A stretch of 61,200 nucleotides of DNA from Dawidia soli (GTDB taxonomy: Bacteria; Bacteroidota; Bacteroidia; Cytophagales; Cyclobacteriaceae): contig NZ_JAHESC010000044.1 of the NCBI RefSeq assembly GCF_018598185.1, positions 1-61,200 of the forward strand. Reading direction: 5' to 3'. A program made the translations under genes and the position numbers. A model generated the notes under the pieces. The model did not search any database. It saw only the letters and a list, made by a program, of their open reading frames with translations, and was not told the origin of the DNA. Shown here in pieces: positions 8,443-17,830 of the stretch (positions within the stretch are counted from its first letter, which is position 1; every line of letters starts with the position of its first letter).

Positions 8443-9447
8443 ATGAACCAACCGGATATTTCGGTCATTGTGCCCGCCAAAGACGAAGAGGAATCAATTC
8501 CAGAACTTAGCCAGTGGATAAGCCGTGTCATGCAGGCGCACGGATTTCGGTACGAGGTCTTTTTTATTGACGACGGCAGTTCCGACGGAACCTGGCAACA
8601 GATCCTGAAAGTGAACGCCGCTGACGAGTGTTTTAAGGGAATTCGTTTTAATCGCAACTTCGGCAAATCGGCAGCCCTGCAAACCGGCTTCCGCGTGGCA
8701 CGCGGCAAGGTGGTCATCACCATGGATGCCGACCTCCAGGATAGCCCCGACGAAATACCCGAGCTATACCGCATGGTCACAGAGGGTGGGTACCACCTCG
8801 TTTCCGGCTGGAAAAAGAAGCGGCATGACCCCATCTCCAAGACAGTGCCCTCAAAATTCTTCAACTACGTGACCGGACTGCTCTCGGGCATCCGCCTGCA
8901 CGACTTCAACTGCGGCCTGAAAGCGTACCAATCGACTGTTGTGAAGAACATCAACGTCTATGGAGAAATGCACCGCTACATACCGGTCATTGCCAAATGG
9001 GCCGGGTTCACGAAGATCACCGAGAAAGTAGTAGAGCACCGCGAACGTAAATTCGGCTATACCAAATTCGGACTGGAGCGTTTCATCAACGGCTTCCTCG
9101 ACCTGTTGTCCATCACGTTCGTAAGCCGGTTCAGACAGAAACCCATGCACTTTTTTGGTACCTGGGGAACCGTGTCATTCCTGATCGGATTTGTATTTAC
9201 CGCCAAACTCTTCTGGGATAAAATGAACTCGCTCTTTTTCTCGCGCGTCCCCATGAAGCGTGAGATCACCGAGCAACCGCTGTTTTACCTGGCGCTCGTA
9301 GCCGTCGTCATCGGCGTACAGCTTTTCGTGACAGGATTTTTGGCGGAAATGTTCGCCATGCAATCCCTCTCCAAACGCGATTACCTGGTGATCGAAAAAG
9401 TAGGCCTGGAAGAAGACACAGCACGCAAGCTTCAGGGAGTCAACTAA
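8443..9447 (+). CDS. GT2 polyprenyl-phosphate glycosyltransferase (DPM1/GtrB type)
   Basis: A 334-residue family 2 glycosyltransferase. Residues 5-230 are the GT-A catalytic domain (ISVIVPAKDEEESIPEL, FFIDDGSSDGTW, and the metal-binding DADLQDSPDEIPEL). Two C-terminal membrane helices follow (near 235-255 and 278-300). This layout is that of enzymes that load a sugar onto undecaprenyl or dolichyl phosphate at the inner face of the membrane. It is in a run with a second GT2 gene (next start three bases downstream), so a role in envelope glycan assembly is likely. The sugar is unknown. Confidence 0.87.
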   Translation: MNQPDISVIVPAKDEEESIPELSQWISRVMQAHGFRYEVFFIDDGSSDGTWQQILKVNAADECFKGIRFNRNFGKSAALQTGFRVARGKVVITMDADLQDSPDEIPELYRMVTEGGYHLVSGWKKKRHDPISKTVPSKFFNYVTGLLSGIRLHDFNCGLKAYQSTVVKNINVYGEMHRYIPVIAKWAGFTKITEKVVEHRERKFGYTKFGLERFINGFLDLLSITFVSRFRQKPMHFFGTWGTVSFLIGFVFTAKLFWDKMNSLFFSRVPMKREITEQPLFYLALVAVVIGVQLFVTGFLAEMFAMQSLSKRDYLVIEKVGLEEDTARKLQGVN

Positions 9448-9450
9448 GCC

Positions 9451-10413
9451 GTGAAATATTCCATCATCGTTCCCGTCTATAACCGCCCCGACGAGGTGCG
9501 CGAGCTATTAGACAGCTTGACGCGTCAAACTGTAAAGGACTTTGAGGTGTTGATCATAGAAGACGGATCAACCGAGCGATGCGACAACATAGTCGATCTA
9601 TACCGCTCCCAGCTATCGCTTCAATATTTTTTTAAACCCAATGCAGGGCCCGGCCCCGCCCGGAACTTTGGTTACTCCCAGGCAGCCGGCGAATACCTGA
9701 TCGTGTTCGATTCAGACTGTATCATCCCCCCCGGATACCTGGAAGCTGTCGACAAAGCACTGGCAACCTACGGATGGGACGCCTGGGGTGGCCCCGACCA
9801 GGCCCATGCCACCTTCACCCCAGTACAACGGGCCATGGGATATACCATGGCATCCGTATGGACAACGGGCGGTATCCGTGGCGGGAAAAAACGCGTCGGA
9901 TGGTTCCAACCACGCAGTTTCAACATGGGCATCTCCCGAAAGGTATATGCGCAAACACAAGGGTTCCATTTTGATCGGTATGCGGAGGATATAGAATTTA
10001 GTATCCGGATGAAAAATGCCGGCTATAAGGTAGGACTGATACCGGAAGCCTACGTCTACCACAAACGCCGTACATCCTTCTCTCAATTTTATAATCAGGT
10101 TTCCAACTTCGGTAAAGGCCGCGCACTGGTAGGACGGGCACATCCGGGCGAAGTAAAGATCACGCACTGGCTGCCAACAATATTTGTCCTGGGTACACTC
10201 AGCATTCCCCTATGGGCGTTGATCAGTTCTGTGCTTTTTTACGGCGCACTGGGCGGCTGGCTGCTCTACCTGTCGGTGATCTTCCTGCACGCACTATGGC
10301 AGAATAAGGATCTCAAAGTGGCCTTCCTGGCGGTTCCCGCCGCATTGATCCAGCTCAGTGGCTATGGGCTTGGATTTTTGCGCGAATGGATGAAACCATA
10401 CATTCGCAAGTGA
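9451..10413 (+). CDS. GT2 family glycosyltransferase
   Basis: A 320-residue glycosyltransferase with the N-terminal GT-A fold (YSIIVPVYNRPDEVRELL, IIEDGS, and the DxD-like FDSDCIIPPGYL), an acceptor-side ED motif (RYAEDIEFSIRMKNAGYKVG), and two or three membrane helices at the C-terminus. It starts with GTG at 9451, three bases after the stop of the previous glycosyltransferase, so the two are cotranscribed. It probably adds a sugar to a cell-surface glycan or lipid-linked intermediate. Confidence 0.87.
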   Translation: MKYSIIVPVYNRPDEVRELLDSLTRQTVKDFEVLIIEDGSTERCDNIVDLYRSQLSLQYFFKPNAGPGPARNFGYSQAAGEYLIVFDSDCIIPPGYLEAVDKALATYGWDAWGGPDQAHATFTPVQRAMGYTMASVWTTGGIRGGKKRVGWFQPRSFNMGISRKVYAQTQGFHFDRYAEDIEFSIRMKNAGYKVGLIPEAYVYHKRRTSFSQFYNQVSNFGKGRALVGRAHPGEVKITHWLPTIFVLGTLSIPLWALISSVLFYGALGGWLLYLSVIFLHALWQNKDLKVAFLAVPAALIQLSGYGLGFLREWMKPYIRK

Positions 10414-10499
10414 CCGATTTGGTGACATTTAATCGCGCCAGGCACAGTTTTATTCATTAATTTTAGATAATATTGTTAAGAAACTGCATTGATTCTTAC

Positions 10500-11705
10500 A
10501 TGAGAAAATTATTCGTGCTTGCGCTCATAGTTGGCTCCGCAAGCATCTCTTCCCCCGTCTTTTCCCAGGCATCCGAACTCGCTCCCGGTTATTACCTGGT
10601 GGTAGGAGCGTACGCGAAAACGCGCGAAAGCACAGCACAGGCATACACACAACGATTGAAACAGCAGGGAAGAGAAGCCTCTTATGGGTACAATACAGGC
10701 CGGGGACTATACTTTGTATACCTCCAGTACTTTTCAACCCTGCGTGCGTCCCTGCTTGAAATGGCGGAGGTACGCAAGCAGGAAACATTAAAAGACGCCT
10801 GGATCCGCGTAGTGCCCGGAGACATCGCCGCACTGCAACCGCCCGGCAAAAAGATAGAAAAAAGCCCGGAGGCAACGGCCCCCGTAACGCCGCCAGCGCC
10901 CACGGAAGAAAAACAGGAACCGACAACGACCCCGGACGACGGTATTGTGGTAACAGACAACCCCGAGATCGTGCAATACAAAGTCATGACCCTCGAAAAT
11001 ACCGAAGTATTTTTGAGCCTCTATGACGCCCGCAACAACCGCATCGTAGATGGCACAGTACAGGTGATCGACACCGATCGCGCGCACCCCATCAGCCGTG
11101 TAAAAGGAAATGAATACCTGAATCTCCCGAACCCGAAAAGCAAATCCGGCCAGCTCACACTTGTCTGCGATGTATTTGGATACCGCAAACTGCAGCAGGA
11201 AATAAACTATCCATTGCCGCTGGCCGATACGGTTAAACCATACGTAGACCTGATGGGAACCACGATCGTAGTGAGCTTCGACATGATCCGCTACCACCGC
11301 GGAGATATAGCAACACTGTACAACGTATACTTCTACAACGACGCGGCCATCATGCAGCCAGATTCGAAATACGAAGTAAACAGCCTGCTGCAGCTTATGC
11401 AGGAAAACCCGCGTTACCGGATTCGCCTGCATGGCCACACCAATGGGAACTACCATGGCAAGCTCCTTACGCTGGGCCCTGATAAAAATTTCTTCTCCCT
11501 CGACGGAGCCAGCCAAAACAAAGGATCGTCCAAAGACCTTTCGCAACACCGCGCCGAAGTGATCAAAGAATACCTGGTAGCCAATGGCATCGATGCGAGC
11601 CGCATGGAGACCAAAGCCTGGGGTGGAAAACGCCCGCTATACGACAAACGCAGCGCAAACGCCAAAAAGAACGTGCGCGTGGAGGTAGAGATATTGGAAG
11701 AATAA
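10500..11705 (+). CDS. OmpA-family outer membrane protein with SPOR-like N-terminus
   Basis: About 401 residues with a signal peptide (MRKLFVLALIVGSASISSPVFSQ). Residues about 28-100 resemble a SPOR-type fold (GYYLVVGAYAKTRESTAQAYTQRLKQQG), a Pro/Thr-rich linker follows, and the C-terminal third is an OmpA peptidoglycan-binding domain (YEVNSLLQLMQENPRYRIRL, then HRAEVIKEYLVANGI and ending NVRVEVEIL). It likely tethers the outer membrane to peptidoglycan. The start is the ATG at 10500, which opens the signal peptide; nine codons further upstream are not convincing. A strong terminator follows. Confidence 0.84.
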   Translation: MRKLFVLALIVGSASISSPVFSQASELAPGYYLVVGAYAKTRESTAQAYTQRLKQQGREASYGYNTGRGLYFVYLQYFSTLRASLLEMAEVRKQETLKDAWIRVVPGDIAALQPPGKKIEKSPEATAPVTPPAPTEEKQEPTTTPDDGIVVTDNPEIVQYKVMTLENTEVFLSLYDARNNRIVDGTVQVIDTDRAHPISRVKGNEYLNLPNPKSKSGQLTLVCDVFGYRKLQQEINYPLPLADTVKPYVDLMGTTIVVSFDMIRYHRGDIATLYNVYFYNDAAIMQPDSKYEVNSLLQLMQENPRYRIRLHGHTNGNYHGKLLTLGPDKNFFSLDGASQNKGSSKDLSQHRAEVIKEYLVANGIDASRMETKAWGGKRPLYDKRSANAKKNVRVEVEILEE

Positions 11706-11729
11706 ATACGTTGATTCGATTGGAGCCCC

Positions 11730-11762
11730 GCTAAAAGCCCCGCCTGGGGCTTTTAGCTTTTT
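11730..11762 (+). terminator. Rho-independent terminator of the OmpA-family gene
   Basis: A perfect 12-bp stem (GCTAAAAGCCCC at 11730-11741, GGGGCTTTTAGC at 11746-11757) with a four-base loop and a run of five T. Confidence 0.9.
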
Positions 11763-11806
11763 ATCCAGGATGTTACCTTCGCGTGTTTTCATAAAAACAG
11801 ACTTAC

Positions 11807-12583
11807 GTGAAAAAGGTACTGAAAAGCTTCTTCCTCATCATCAACTATAAGACCCTCATCATCACGGCGCTGTCGGTCATATCAACCTATGTGTGTTACC
11901 ACTTCGGCCTGACGGCCAAATTCCCCGACATGCTCGTCGGCGTGGCAATCGTATTTCCGGTGGTGTTTTCCATTGGCTCTGCCTACAACCGACGGGAGAC
12001 GGCCCTGCAACGATTTTCAGACTTCAAAGGACATGCACTGGCGGTCTATTTCGCTACGCGCGATTGGACAACAGACAAGCAGAACGACATCCCCCAGCGT
12101 ACACGCGCCATCGTGGAATACATGATCGTACTGATGCGTTCGATGTTCACATCGCAACACGAGAAAGATATAATTGAAAACGAGAAAAAGATCTTCCGAC
12201 ATTTCTCAGACCTGTCGTTATTGATGATGGAACTGAAAAATCACGGCGTACAAGCCGGGGAGCTCTCTCGCGTGAACCAGTATGTCAGCAAAATGGTCAT
12301 AGCCTTTGACAACCTGCGGATCATTCATGCCTACCGAACACCCATTACACTGCGAGCTTATAGCAAAGTGTTTATCTATATCTTTCCCATTGTATATGGC
12401 CCTTATTTCGCCAGTACATTTAACGACTTTTCCGCGCACCTCGAATACGTCATGCCCGTACTCTATAGCTTTATACTGGTGAGCCTTGATAATATTCAGG
12501 ATCACCTGGAACACCCGTTCGACGAAGTGGGGGAGGACGACGTCCGGTTTGACGAGAAGGAAGTGATCATGCATATGGAGTAA
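11807..12583 (+). CDS. Bestrophin-like membrane protein
   Basis: A 258-residue protein with two N-terminal membrane helices (TLIITALSVISTYVCYHFGL, then a second near VGVAIVFPVVFSIGSAY), a long soluble helical region, and two more hydrophobic segments near residues 185-230. The end (LVSLDNIQDHLEHPFDEVGEDDV) recalls the conserved post-helix segment of bestrophin-type anion channels (…ENPFG.D..D). I infer a distant bestrophin-superfamily channel; a plain conserved membrane protein of unknown role is the alternative. It converges on the GNAT gene with only two bases between stops. Confidence 0.6.
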   Translation: MKKVLKSFFLIINYKTLIITALSVISTYVCYHFGLTAKFPDMLVGVAIVFPVVFSIGSAYNRRETALQRFSDFKGHALAVYFATRDWTTDKQNDIPQRTRAIVEYMIVLMRSMFTSQHEKDIIENEKKIFRHFSDLSLLMMELKNHGVQAGELSRVNQYVSKMVIAFDNLRIIHAYRTPITLRAYSKVFIYIFPIVYGPYFASTFNDFSAHLEYVMPVLYSFILVSLDNIQDHLEHPFDEVGEDDVRFDEKEVIMHME

Positions 12584-12585
12584 GC

Positions 12586-12870
12586 CTATCGATCCAGCAC
12601 GTCACCGTATTCCGGCACCTTGTCAAAAACACTTTTGGCAAAAGGGCAGAGGGGAAGGATTTTTAAGCCATGATCCCGAGCATGTTGGACTGCGGCAGCG
12701 ACAAGCTGCTTGCCGGCACTCTTGCCGCGCAAGGCGTCCGACACTTCAGTATGATCGATAATGATGAGGCTCTGCCCAGCCTTGCTAAAGGTCATTTCCG
12801 CCGCCCGGATACCGTCTTGCAGAATGAAGAATGCGCCCTTGTTTGTTGTTTCTTCTAGTTTAATTTCCAT
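12586..12870 (-). CDS. Small GNAT-like N-acetyltransferase (YjdJ/Gtn type)
   Basis: About 94 residues matching the short GCN5-related family PF14542: AEMTFSKAGQSLIIIDHTEV, then the acetyl-CoA loop DALRGKSAGKQLVAAAVQHA and the closing LPLCPFAKSVFDK. Members are minimal acetyltransferases of unknown substrate. The ATG at 12870 is preferred; a GTG at 12876 adds two residues. A terminator separates it from rny upstream. Confidence 0.85.
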   Translation of the reverse strand: MEIKLEETTNKGAFFILQDGIRAAEMTFSKAGQSLIIIDHTEVSDALRGKSAGKQLVAAAVQHARDHGLKILPLCPFAKSVFDKVPEYGDVLDR

Positions 12871-12912
12871 AGTCACGAGAATTGTTTGTCAGGCAATAAA
12901 AGAAATAAAAAA

Positions 12913-12933
12913 AGCCCTGCGCACAGCGGGGCT
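12913..12933 (-). terminator. Rho-independent terminator after rny
   Basis: AGCCCTGC (12913-12920) pairs with GCGGGGCT (12926-12933), including one G-T pair, around a five-base loop. On the minus strand it lies about 30 bases after the rny stop and is followed by a run of T. Confidence 0.85.
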
Positions 12934-12961
12934 TTTTCTTTATAAACGTGTAATCGTCTGT

Positions 12962-14530
12962 CTATTTCGCGTAAGAAACGCTGCGCATCTCGCGGATCAC
13001 GGTCACCTTTACCTGACCCGGATACTGCATGTCCCGCTCGATCTTCTGCGAGATGTCAAAGCTGAGCTGGCTGGCGCGTTCATCGCTCGCCTTCTCGGCA
13101 TCGACGATCACACGCAGCTCGCGGCCTGCCTGGATCGCATAACACTTCTCGACACCGTCGAAGCTCAGACCCAACTCCTCCAGCTCCTTGAGGCGTTTGA
13201 TATACTGCTCCATCACCTCGCGGCGTGCACCCGGACGTGCGCCACTGATGGCATCACAAGCCTGCACGATCGGCGACAGGATATTGGTCATTTCAATTTC
13301 GTCGTGGTGAGCACCGATCGCGTTGCAAACCACAGGATGTTCCTTGTATTTCTGCGCCAGCTCCATGCCGACGATAGCGTGCGGCTTTTCAAGCTCTTCC
13401 GGCCATACCTTGCCAATGTCGTGCAGCAGACCGGCGCGTTTGGCTTGTTTAACGTTCAGGCCAAGCTCGCTCGCCATGATGGCGCACAGGTTGGCCACTT
13501 CGCGTGAGTGCTGCAGCAGGTTTTGCCCATACGAAGAACGGAAACGCATCCGGCCCACCATCTTCACCAACTCGGGGTGAAGCCCGTGGATTCCCAGGTC
13601 GATGACCGTACGCTCGCCGATCTCAACGATCTCGTCTTCAATATTCTTAGTCGTCTTGGCAACGATCTCCTCGATACGAGCCGGGTGGATACGGCCATCT
13701 TGCACCAGGCGGTGCAACGACAACCGGGCGATCTCTCTTCGCACCGGATCAAAGCCCGAAATGATAATGGCTTCCGGTGTATCGTCAACGATGATCTCGA
13801 CCCCCGTAGCCGCTTCCAGCGCACGGATATTTCGGCCCTCACGACCGATGACCTTACCTTTGATGTCGTCGCTCTCGATGTTGAAGATCGAAACGCAATT
13901 CTCGATGGCGTGCTCGGTAGCAGTACGTTGGATCGTCTCAACAACGATCTTCCGCGCCTCTTTCGTAGCCGAAAGCTTCGCCTGTTCCATGATGTCCTTG
14001 ATGAAGCTGGACGCACGCGTCTGAGCCTCGTCTTTCAGGGCAGCGACAAGCTGCTCGCGCGCTTCTTCAGCGGTAAGCTTCGAAATGTTCTCCAGCACCT
14101 GGATCTTCTGCTGGTTGAATTTATCCAGCTCTTCCTTGCGCTTCTTTACGTGGTCGAGCTGAGCCGCCAGGTCCGTCCGGATATCGTCAAGCTCGCCTTC
14201 CTTGCGCTTCAGGTTCTCCATCTCCTTGCTCAAGGTCTGCTCACGCTGTTTGATCTTTTGCTCATTGCTGATGATGAGGTTCTTCTTTTTGGTGGCCTCC
14301 TCTTCAAACTCCGAGCGCATTTTGAGGATTTTCTCCTTGGCTTCCAGGATACGGTCCTTCTTCAGATTTTCAGCGGCAATTTCGGCCTCCTTCAGGATCA
14401 GATTGGACTTGTCCGTGGCTTCCTCCTGCTTTTTCTTCATTTTCCGGTTGTACAACGCGGAACTGATAAGCAGGCTCAGCACAATCGAAGCGACTATGCT
14501 GACAATAATAGCTATAGCAATGGATGACAT
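12962..14530 (-). CDS. rny: Ribonuclease Y
   Basis: A 522-residue membrane-anchored endoribonuclease that starts bulk mRNA decay. An N-terminal membrane helix ([19 protein letters not shown]) is followed by a long charged coiled coil (about residues 30-200), a KH RNA-binding domain ([20 protein letters not shown]), and a metal-dependent HD domain with [15 protein letters not shown]. Length and order are those of canonical RNase Y. It lies just downstream of zapA on the minus strand (67 bases), a conserved Bacteroidota arrangement. It has very long open frames on the opposite strand, which are shadows. Confidence 0.97.
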   Translation of the reverse strand: MSSIAIAIIVSIVASIVLSLLISSALYNRKMKKKQEEATDKSNLILKEAEIAAENLKKDRILEAKEKILKMRSEFEEEATKKKNLIISNEQKIKQREQTLSKEMENLKRKEGELDDIRTDLAAQLDHVKKRKEELDKFNQQKIQVLENISKLTAEEAREQLVAALKDEAQTRASSFIKDIMEQAKLSATKEARKIVVETIQRTATEHAIENCVSIFNIESDDIKGKVIGREGRNIRALEAATGVEIIVDDTPEAIIISGFDPVRREIARLSLHRLVQDGRIHPARIEEIVAKTTKNIEDEIVEIGERTVIDLGIHGLHPELVKMVGRMRFRSSYGQNLLQHSREVANLCAIMASELGLNVKQAKRAGLLHDIGKVWPEELEKPHAIVGMELAQKYKEHPVVCNAIGAHHDEIEMTNILSPIVQACDAISGARPGARREVMEQYIKRLKELEELGLSFDGVEKCYAIQAGRELRVIVDAEKASDERASQLSFDISQKIERDMQYPGQVKVTVIREMRSVSYAK

Positions 14531-14597
14531 AAAAAATAGGGTTTATACTGCCCGGAGTGCCGCCTTGGCTCAGAAAGTGGTCATCAGGAGTGAAGGA

Positions 14598-14885
14598 TTA
14601 CAGAATGGATTGGGAAACCAGATGGTTGAGATGACTAACTTTCTCAAACACGGTTTTATCGATGACATGATGCGTCTCTTCGGCTGCCATTTTATCGACA
14701 AGACAGTCAAATGCTGCCATAGCCAACAGATCCTGCTTGTCGTCGATCCCAAATTGTTCCCGGTAAGATTTTAGCTTTTCATTGATGAGTTTGCCGGCCA
14801 GTCGTACCCGCTCTTCATCAGATCGCTTCACCTTCATGGGATATTCGCGGTCGGCTATTTTGATTTTTATAGAAAGTTCCTCCAT
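14598..14885 (-). CDS. zapA: Cell division protein ZapA
   Basis: 95 residues with the ZapA globular head (SIKIKIADREYPMKVKRSDEERVR) and a C-terminal helix (DLLAMAAFDCLVDKMAAEE). ZapA crosslinks FtsZ filaments at the division ring. The ATG at 14885 is used; the preceding codon is a TTG. It follows a coiled-coil gene by 24 bases and is probably cotranscribed with it, with rny downstream. Confidence 0.92.
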   Translation of the reverse strand: MEELSIKIKIADREYPMKVKRSDEERVRLAGKLINEKLKSYREQFGIDDKQDLLAMAAFDCLVDKMAAEETHHVIDKTVFEKVSHLNHLVSQSIL

Positions 14886-14909
14886 CAAGAAATCTTACAG
14901 GTTTTTACC

Positions 14910-15236
14910 TTATCTGCTTAAGTGGGCGATGCACTTGTCGATCTCGCGAATGTATTCGTCCACTTTTTTCTTCAACTCCAGAACACTTCCGTCTTCCGGG
15001 TTCAAATTATCCACAATTTTAGTGATTTTCAGTTGATTATGAAAGCTGCTGATCTGCTCGTCACGAGCTTTAAGAGCCGACTTTAGTCCCTGGTTTTCGA
15101 TTTTCAGGTTTTTAAGTTCCTCCTTCAGGTTCTTATGCTCGTTCAGGAGCACTACAAGTTTACGTTCCAGCCCCGAAAGGTTAGACTTTAAGAGTTCTTG
15201 ATCCATGCGAATATCTTTTGCCCCTGGCAGCGCCAT
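14910..15236 (-). CDS. Short coiled-coil protein upstream of zapA
   Basis: 108 residues, almost entirely a heptad-patterned helix (LLKSNLSGLERKLVVLLNEH, LKEELKNLKIENQGLKSAL) and a final helical segment DEYIREIDKCIAHL. No enzyme motif. Its place directly upstream of zapA suggests a division-associated ZapB-like partner, but that is inference from position and coil content. The start could be ATG 15236 or ATG 15206 (98 residues). Confidence 0.72.
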   Translation of the reverse strand: MALPGAKDIRMDQELLKSNLSGLERKLVVLLNEHKNLKEELKNLKIENQGLKSALKARDEQISSFHNQLKITKIVDNLNPEDGSVLELKKKVDEYIREIDKCIAHLSR

Positions 15237-15296
15237 TGGCTCTTGTAACTGTTCGTTCTGGTAGCGCCCGGCTCCTTTCCGGATATATACCTTTTT

Positions 15297-17723
15297 CTAC
15301 TTCCTGATAACCGCCCCAAGCTTCGTTTCAAAAGCCTCCATCAGGCGAGTCATGGTCTTTTCAATCTCATCATCCGTCAGCGTCTTCGTCTCATCCAAAA
15401 GAGTAAAACCTAAGGCATACGCCTTCTTCCCCGACGGGATATTCTCACCCTCATAAACATCGAACGCTATTATGTCCTTGATCAACCGCTTCTCGGTAGC
15501 CATCACAAGACTGCTGATCTCGCCAAAGTGTACTTGCCTGTCTAACACAAGCGAAAGATCACGTCGCACTTCAGGGAATTTAGCAACTTCTTGAATTACT
15601 AACTTAGGGGTTGCCGATTGGAAAAGCAAGGATGTGTTTAGGTCAGCAAAAAATATTTCCTGTTTGATGCCGAAATCCTTCAGCAAGGCCGTTTTTACTT
15701 TTCCAAGCGTCCCGATTTCGGTGTTCCCACGGAGAAGTTTCGAGCCATATTCCAGCAGTTGATGTTCTATAGTCTCCTGCTTCACCGACGAAATACCACT
15801 TTTCAAAAGTATATGCTGCACATGCTGACCTAAGTCATAGTATGTTACCGGCTGAGTCTTATGCCGCCAGTTCTCGGTCTCCACGTTGCCCGTCATGAAC
15901 AGCGACAAACGATCCTCCTCGTGGTACTTGCTCCCATCCTTATAGTAGATCTTGCCAAACTCATAAAGCTTCAGATCACGCTGACGACGATTGATGTTAT
16001 AAGCGCACACTTCCAGGCCGGAGAATAACAACGACTGTCGCAAAACACCTTGCTCTTCGCTCAGCTTGTTTAAGATTTCCACCGGTGAGCCTGTGAAAGT
16101 AAGCTGGTGCTTCTCCTGGTAAGCCTTGTTCGTAAGCGAGTTGGTCCAGATTTCGTAAAACCCGTTACCAACCAGCAACTCGCCGATACTCCGTTTATAC
16201 TTATCTATACTCTTGACGGGAAACTCCGCCAGGAAGTCCGTACGGGCCGTATCCGAAAGCGGTATATTGTTGAAACCATAGATCCGCAGGATCTCCTCCA
16301 CAACGTCGGCCTCCTGCGCAACATCAACGCGATACGGAGGTACAGACACGGTATACTGATCTGTTTGCTTGTCGATGATTTGTATATCCAGTGCCTCGAG
16401 AATGGCAAAAACCTCTTCCCGCGGAATATTCTTACCGATCAGCCGGTCGACATGCTTGTCCTTTACCACGATTGTGCGACGCCCGATCGCAGCAGGGTAA
16501 ACATCGGTAATGTCAGACGAGATCTTACCACCGGCGATCTCCTGGATCAATAAGGCCGCCCGCTTGAGCGCATAAACCGTGATCTCCGGATCGGTGCCAC
16601 GCTCAAAACGGAACGAAGCATCCGTCTTCAACTGGTGGTGCTGTGAAGACTTGCGGACAGAATCCGGAGAGAAATAAGCGCTCTCCAGGAAAATGTTTTT
16701 AGTGAGTTCGGTAATGCCCGATGTAGCACCGCCAAAGATTCCCGCAATACACATACCTTCCTCCGCGTTGCAGATCATCAGGTCGGTAGCCAGCAACGTA
16801 CGCTCCTTGTTGTCGAGCGTGGTAAACTTGGTGCCAGCCGGCAGAGTCTTTACAAGGACCTTTTTGCCGGTGATCTTGTCGGCATCGAAAGCGTGCATCG
16901 GCTGCCCCAGCTCGTGGCAGATGAAGTTGGTGATGTCGACAATGTTATTGATCGGCGAAATACCGATAGCCAGCAGGCGGTTCTTTAACCAGGTAGGTGA
17001 CTCAGACACCGTCACGCCGGTAAGCGTAACCCCCGAGTAGCGAGGGCAGGCTTGCGCTGCCTCCACCGACACCGTGATCGTAAGATCCCGGTTATCGACC
17101 TGAAAGCGATCCACCGAAGGCCACCGGATGGCACGTTTGCGCGAAGCACGGATGTCCCGCGCCACACCGATATGAGAGGCCGCATCCGCCCGGTTAGGCG
17201 TTAGCCCGATCTCAAAAATATAGTCCGATTCGATGTTATAGAATTGCGCTGCGGGCGTGCCGTTGGGTAGCGCCAACGCCTCCGGACTCGTCAGTACGAT
17301 GATCCCCGCATGGCTTTCTCCCAGACCGATTTCGTCCTCGGCGCAGATCATACCCTCCGATTGCTCACCCCTGATTTTTGCCAGCTTAATGGTAAAAGGT
17401 TCGCCGTGAGTAGGATGGATCGTAGCGCCCGGAACGGCCACAACAACCTTCTGGCCAGCCGCCACGTTCGGCGCCCCACAAACGATCGACAACGGTCGCT
17501 CGCCACCTACGTCCACTGTGGTCAACGAAAGCTTGTCCGCGTTCGGATGCCGGGAACAGGTAAGGACAGTACCCAGCACAAGCCCCTTCAGCCCGCCCTT
17601 AACCGTCTCATGCTCCTCCACCTTTTCGACCTCCAGACCGGTAGAAGTCAAAACCTTGCCGATGTCCTCCGCATTCTCTGGGATATCGATATATTCTTTT
17701 AGCCAATTATAAGAAATGGTCAT
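15297..17723 (-). CDS. pheT: Phenylalanyl-tRNA synthetase, beta subunit
   Basis: An 808-residue subunit of the alpha2-beta2 enzyme that charges tRNA-Phe. The domains run in the standard order: an N-terminal tRNA-binding OB fold (residues about 40-155; VLTCSRHPNADKLSLTTVDV), the B3/B4 editing region (ITNFICHELGQPMHAFDADK), the B5 domain, a catalytic-like core, and the C-terminal FDX-ACB anticodon domain (KFPEVRRDLSLVLDRQVHFGEI). Length is normal. The alpha subunit gene (pheS) is not in the window, so the two subunits are unlinked here. A short leader with a hairpin and a T-run lies just upstream. Confidence 0.97.
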   Translation of the reverse strand: MTISYNWLKEYIDIPENAEDIGKVLTSTGLEVEKVEEHETVKGGLKGLVLGTVLTCSRHPNADKLSLTTVDVGGERPLSIVCGAPNVAAGQKVVVAVPGATIHPTHGEPFTIKLAKIRGEQSEGMICAEDEIGLGESHAGIIVLTSPEALALPNGTPAAQFYNIESDYIFEIGLTPNRADAASHIGVARDIRASRKRAIRWPSVDRFQVDNRDLTITVSVEAAQACPRYSGVTLTGVTVSESPTWLKNRLLAIGISPINNIVDITNFICHELGQPMHAFDADKITGKKVLVKTLPAGTKFTTLDNKERTLLATDLMICNAEEGMCIAGIFGGATSGITELTKNIFLESAYFSPDSVRKSSQHHQLKTDASFRFERGTDPEITVYALKRAALLIQEIAGGKISSDITDVYPAAIGRRTIVVKDKHVDRLIGKNIPREEVFAILEALDIQIIDKQTDQYTVSVPPYRVDVAQEADVVEEILRIYGFNNIPLSDTARTDFLAEFPVKSIDKYKRSIGELLVGNGFYEIWTNSLTNKAYQEKHQLTFTGSPVEILNKLSEEQGVLRQSLLFSGLEVCAYNINRRQRDLKLYEFGKIYYKDGSKYHEEDRLSLFMTGNVETENWRHKTQPVTYYDLGQHVQHILLKSGISSVKQETIEHQLLEYGSKLLRGNTEIGTLGKVKTALLKDFGIKQEIFFADLNTSLLFQSATPKLVIQEVAKFPEVRRDLSLVLDRQVHFGEISSLVMATEKRLIKDIIAFDVYEGENIPSGKKAYALGFTLLDETKTLTDDEIEKTMTRLMEAFETKLGAVIRK

Positions 17724-17734
17724 AGTTCCAGCGT

Positions 17735-17780
17735 AAAAAAGCCCTGAACACCGCTCAGAGGTGTGTAAACCTCAAAAATA
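17735..17780 (-). promoter_or_regulatory. pheT promoter element and hairpin leader
   Basis: Reading the minus strand, a -7 element TATTTTTG (17780-17773) is followed by an ACACC/GGTGT hairpin (17764-17760 with 17752-17748) and a run of six T (17740-17735), 12 bases before the pheT start codon. A hairpin followed by T just before an aminoacyl-tRNA synthetase gene resembles a transcription attenuator. The -33 element is not evident. Confidence 0.4.
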
Positions 17781-17830
17781 AGGGTTTGGTGTTAATTTTT
17801 ATGCTAACGTAATACTTTAAGATAACGCGC

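Noticed and set aside
12761-14527. Two long plus-strand open frames (248 and 339 codons) opposite rny
   Set aside because: They lie fully antisense to a clear RNase Y gene, overlap each other's region, and show no family motifs. They arise from the codon composition of rny.
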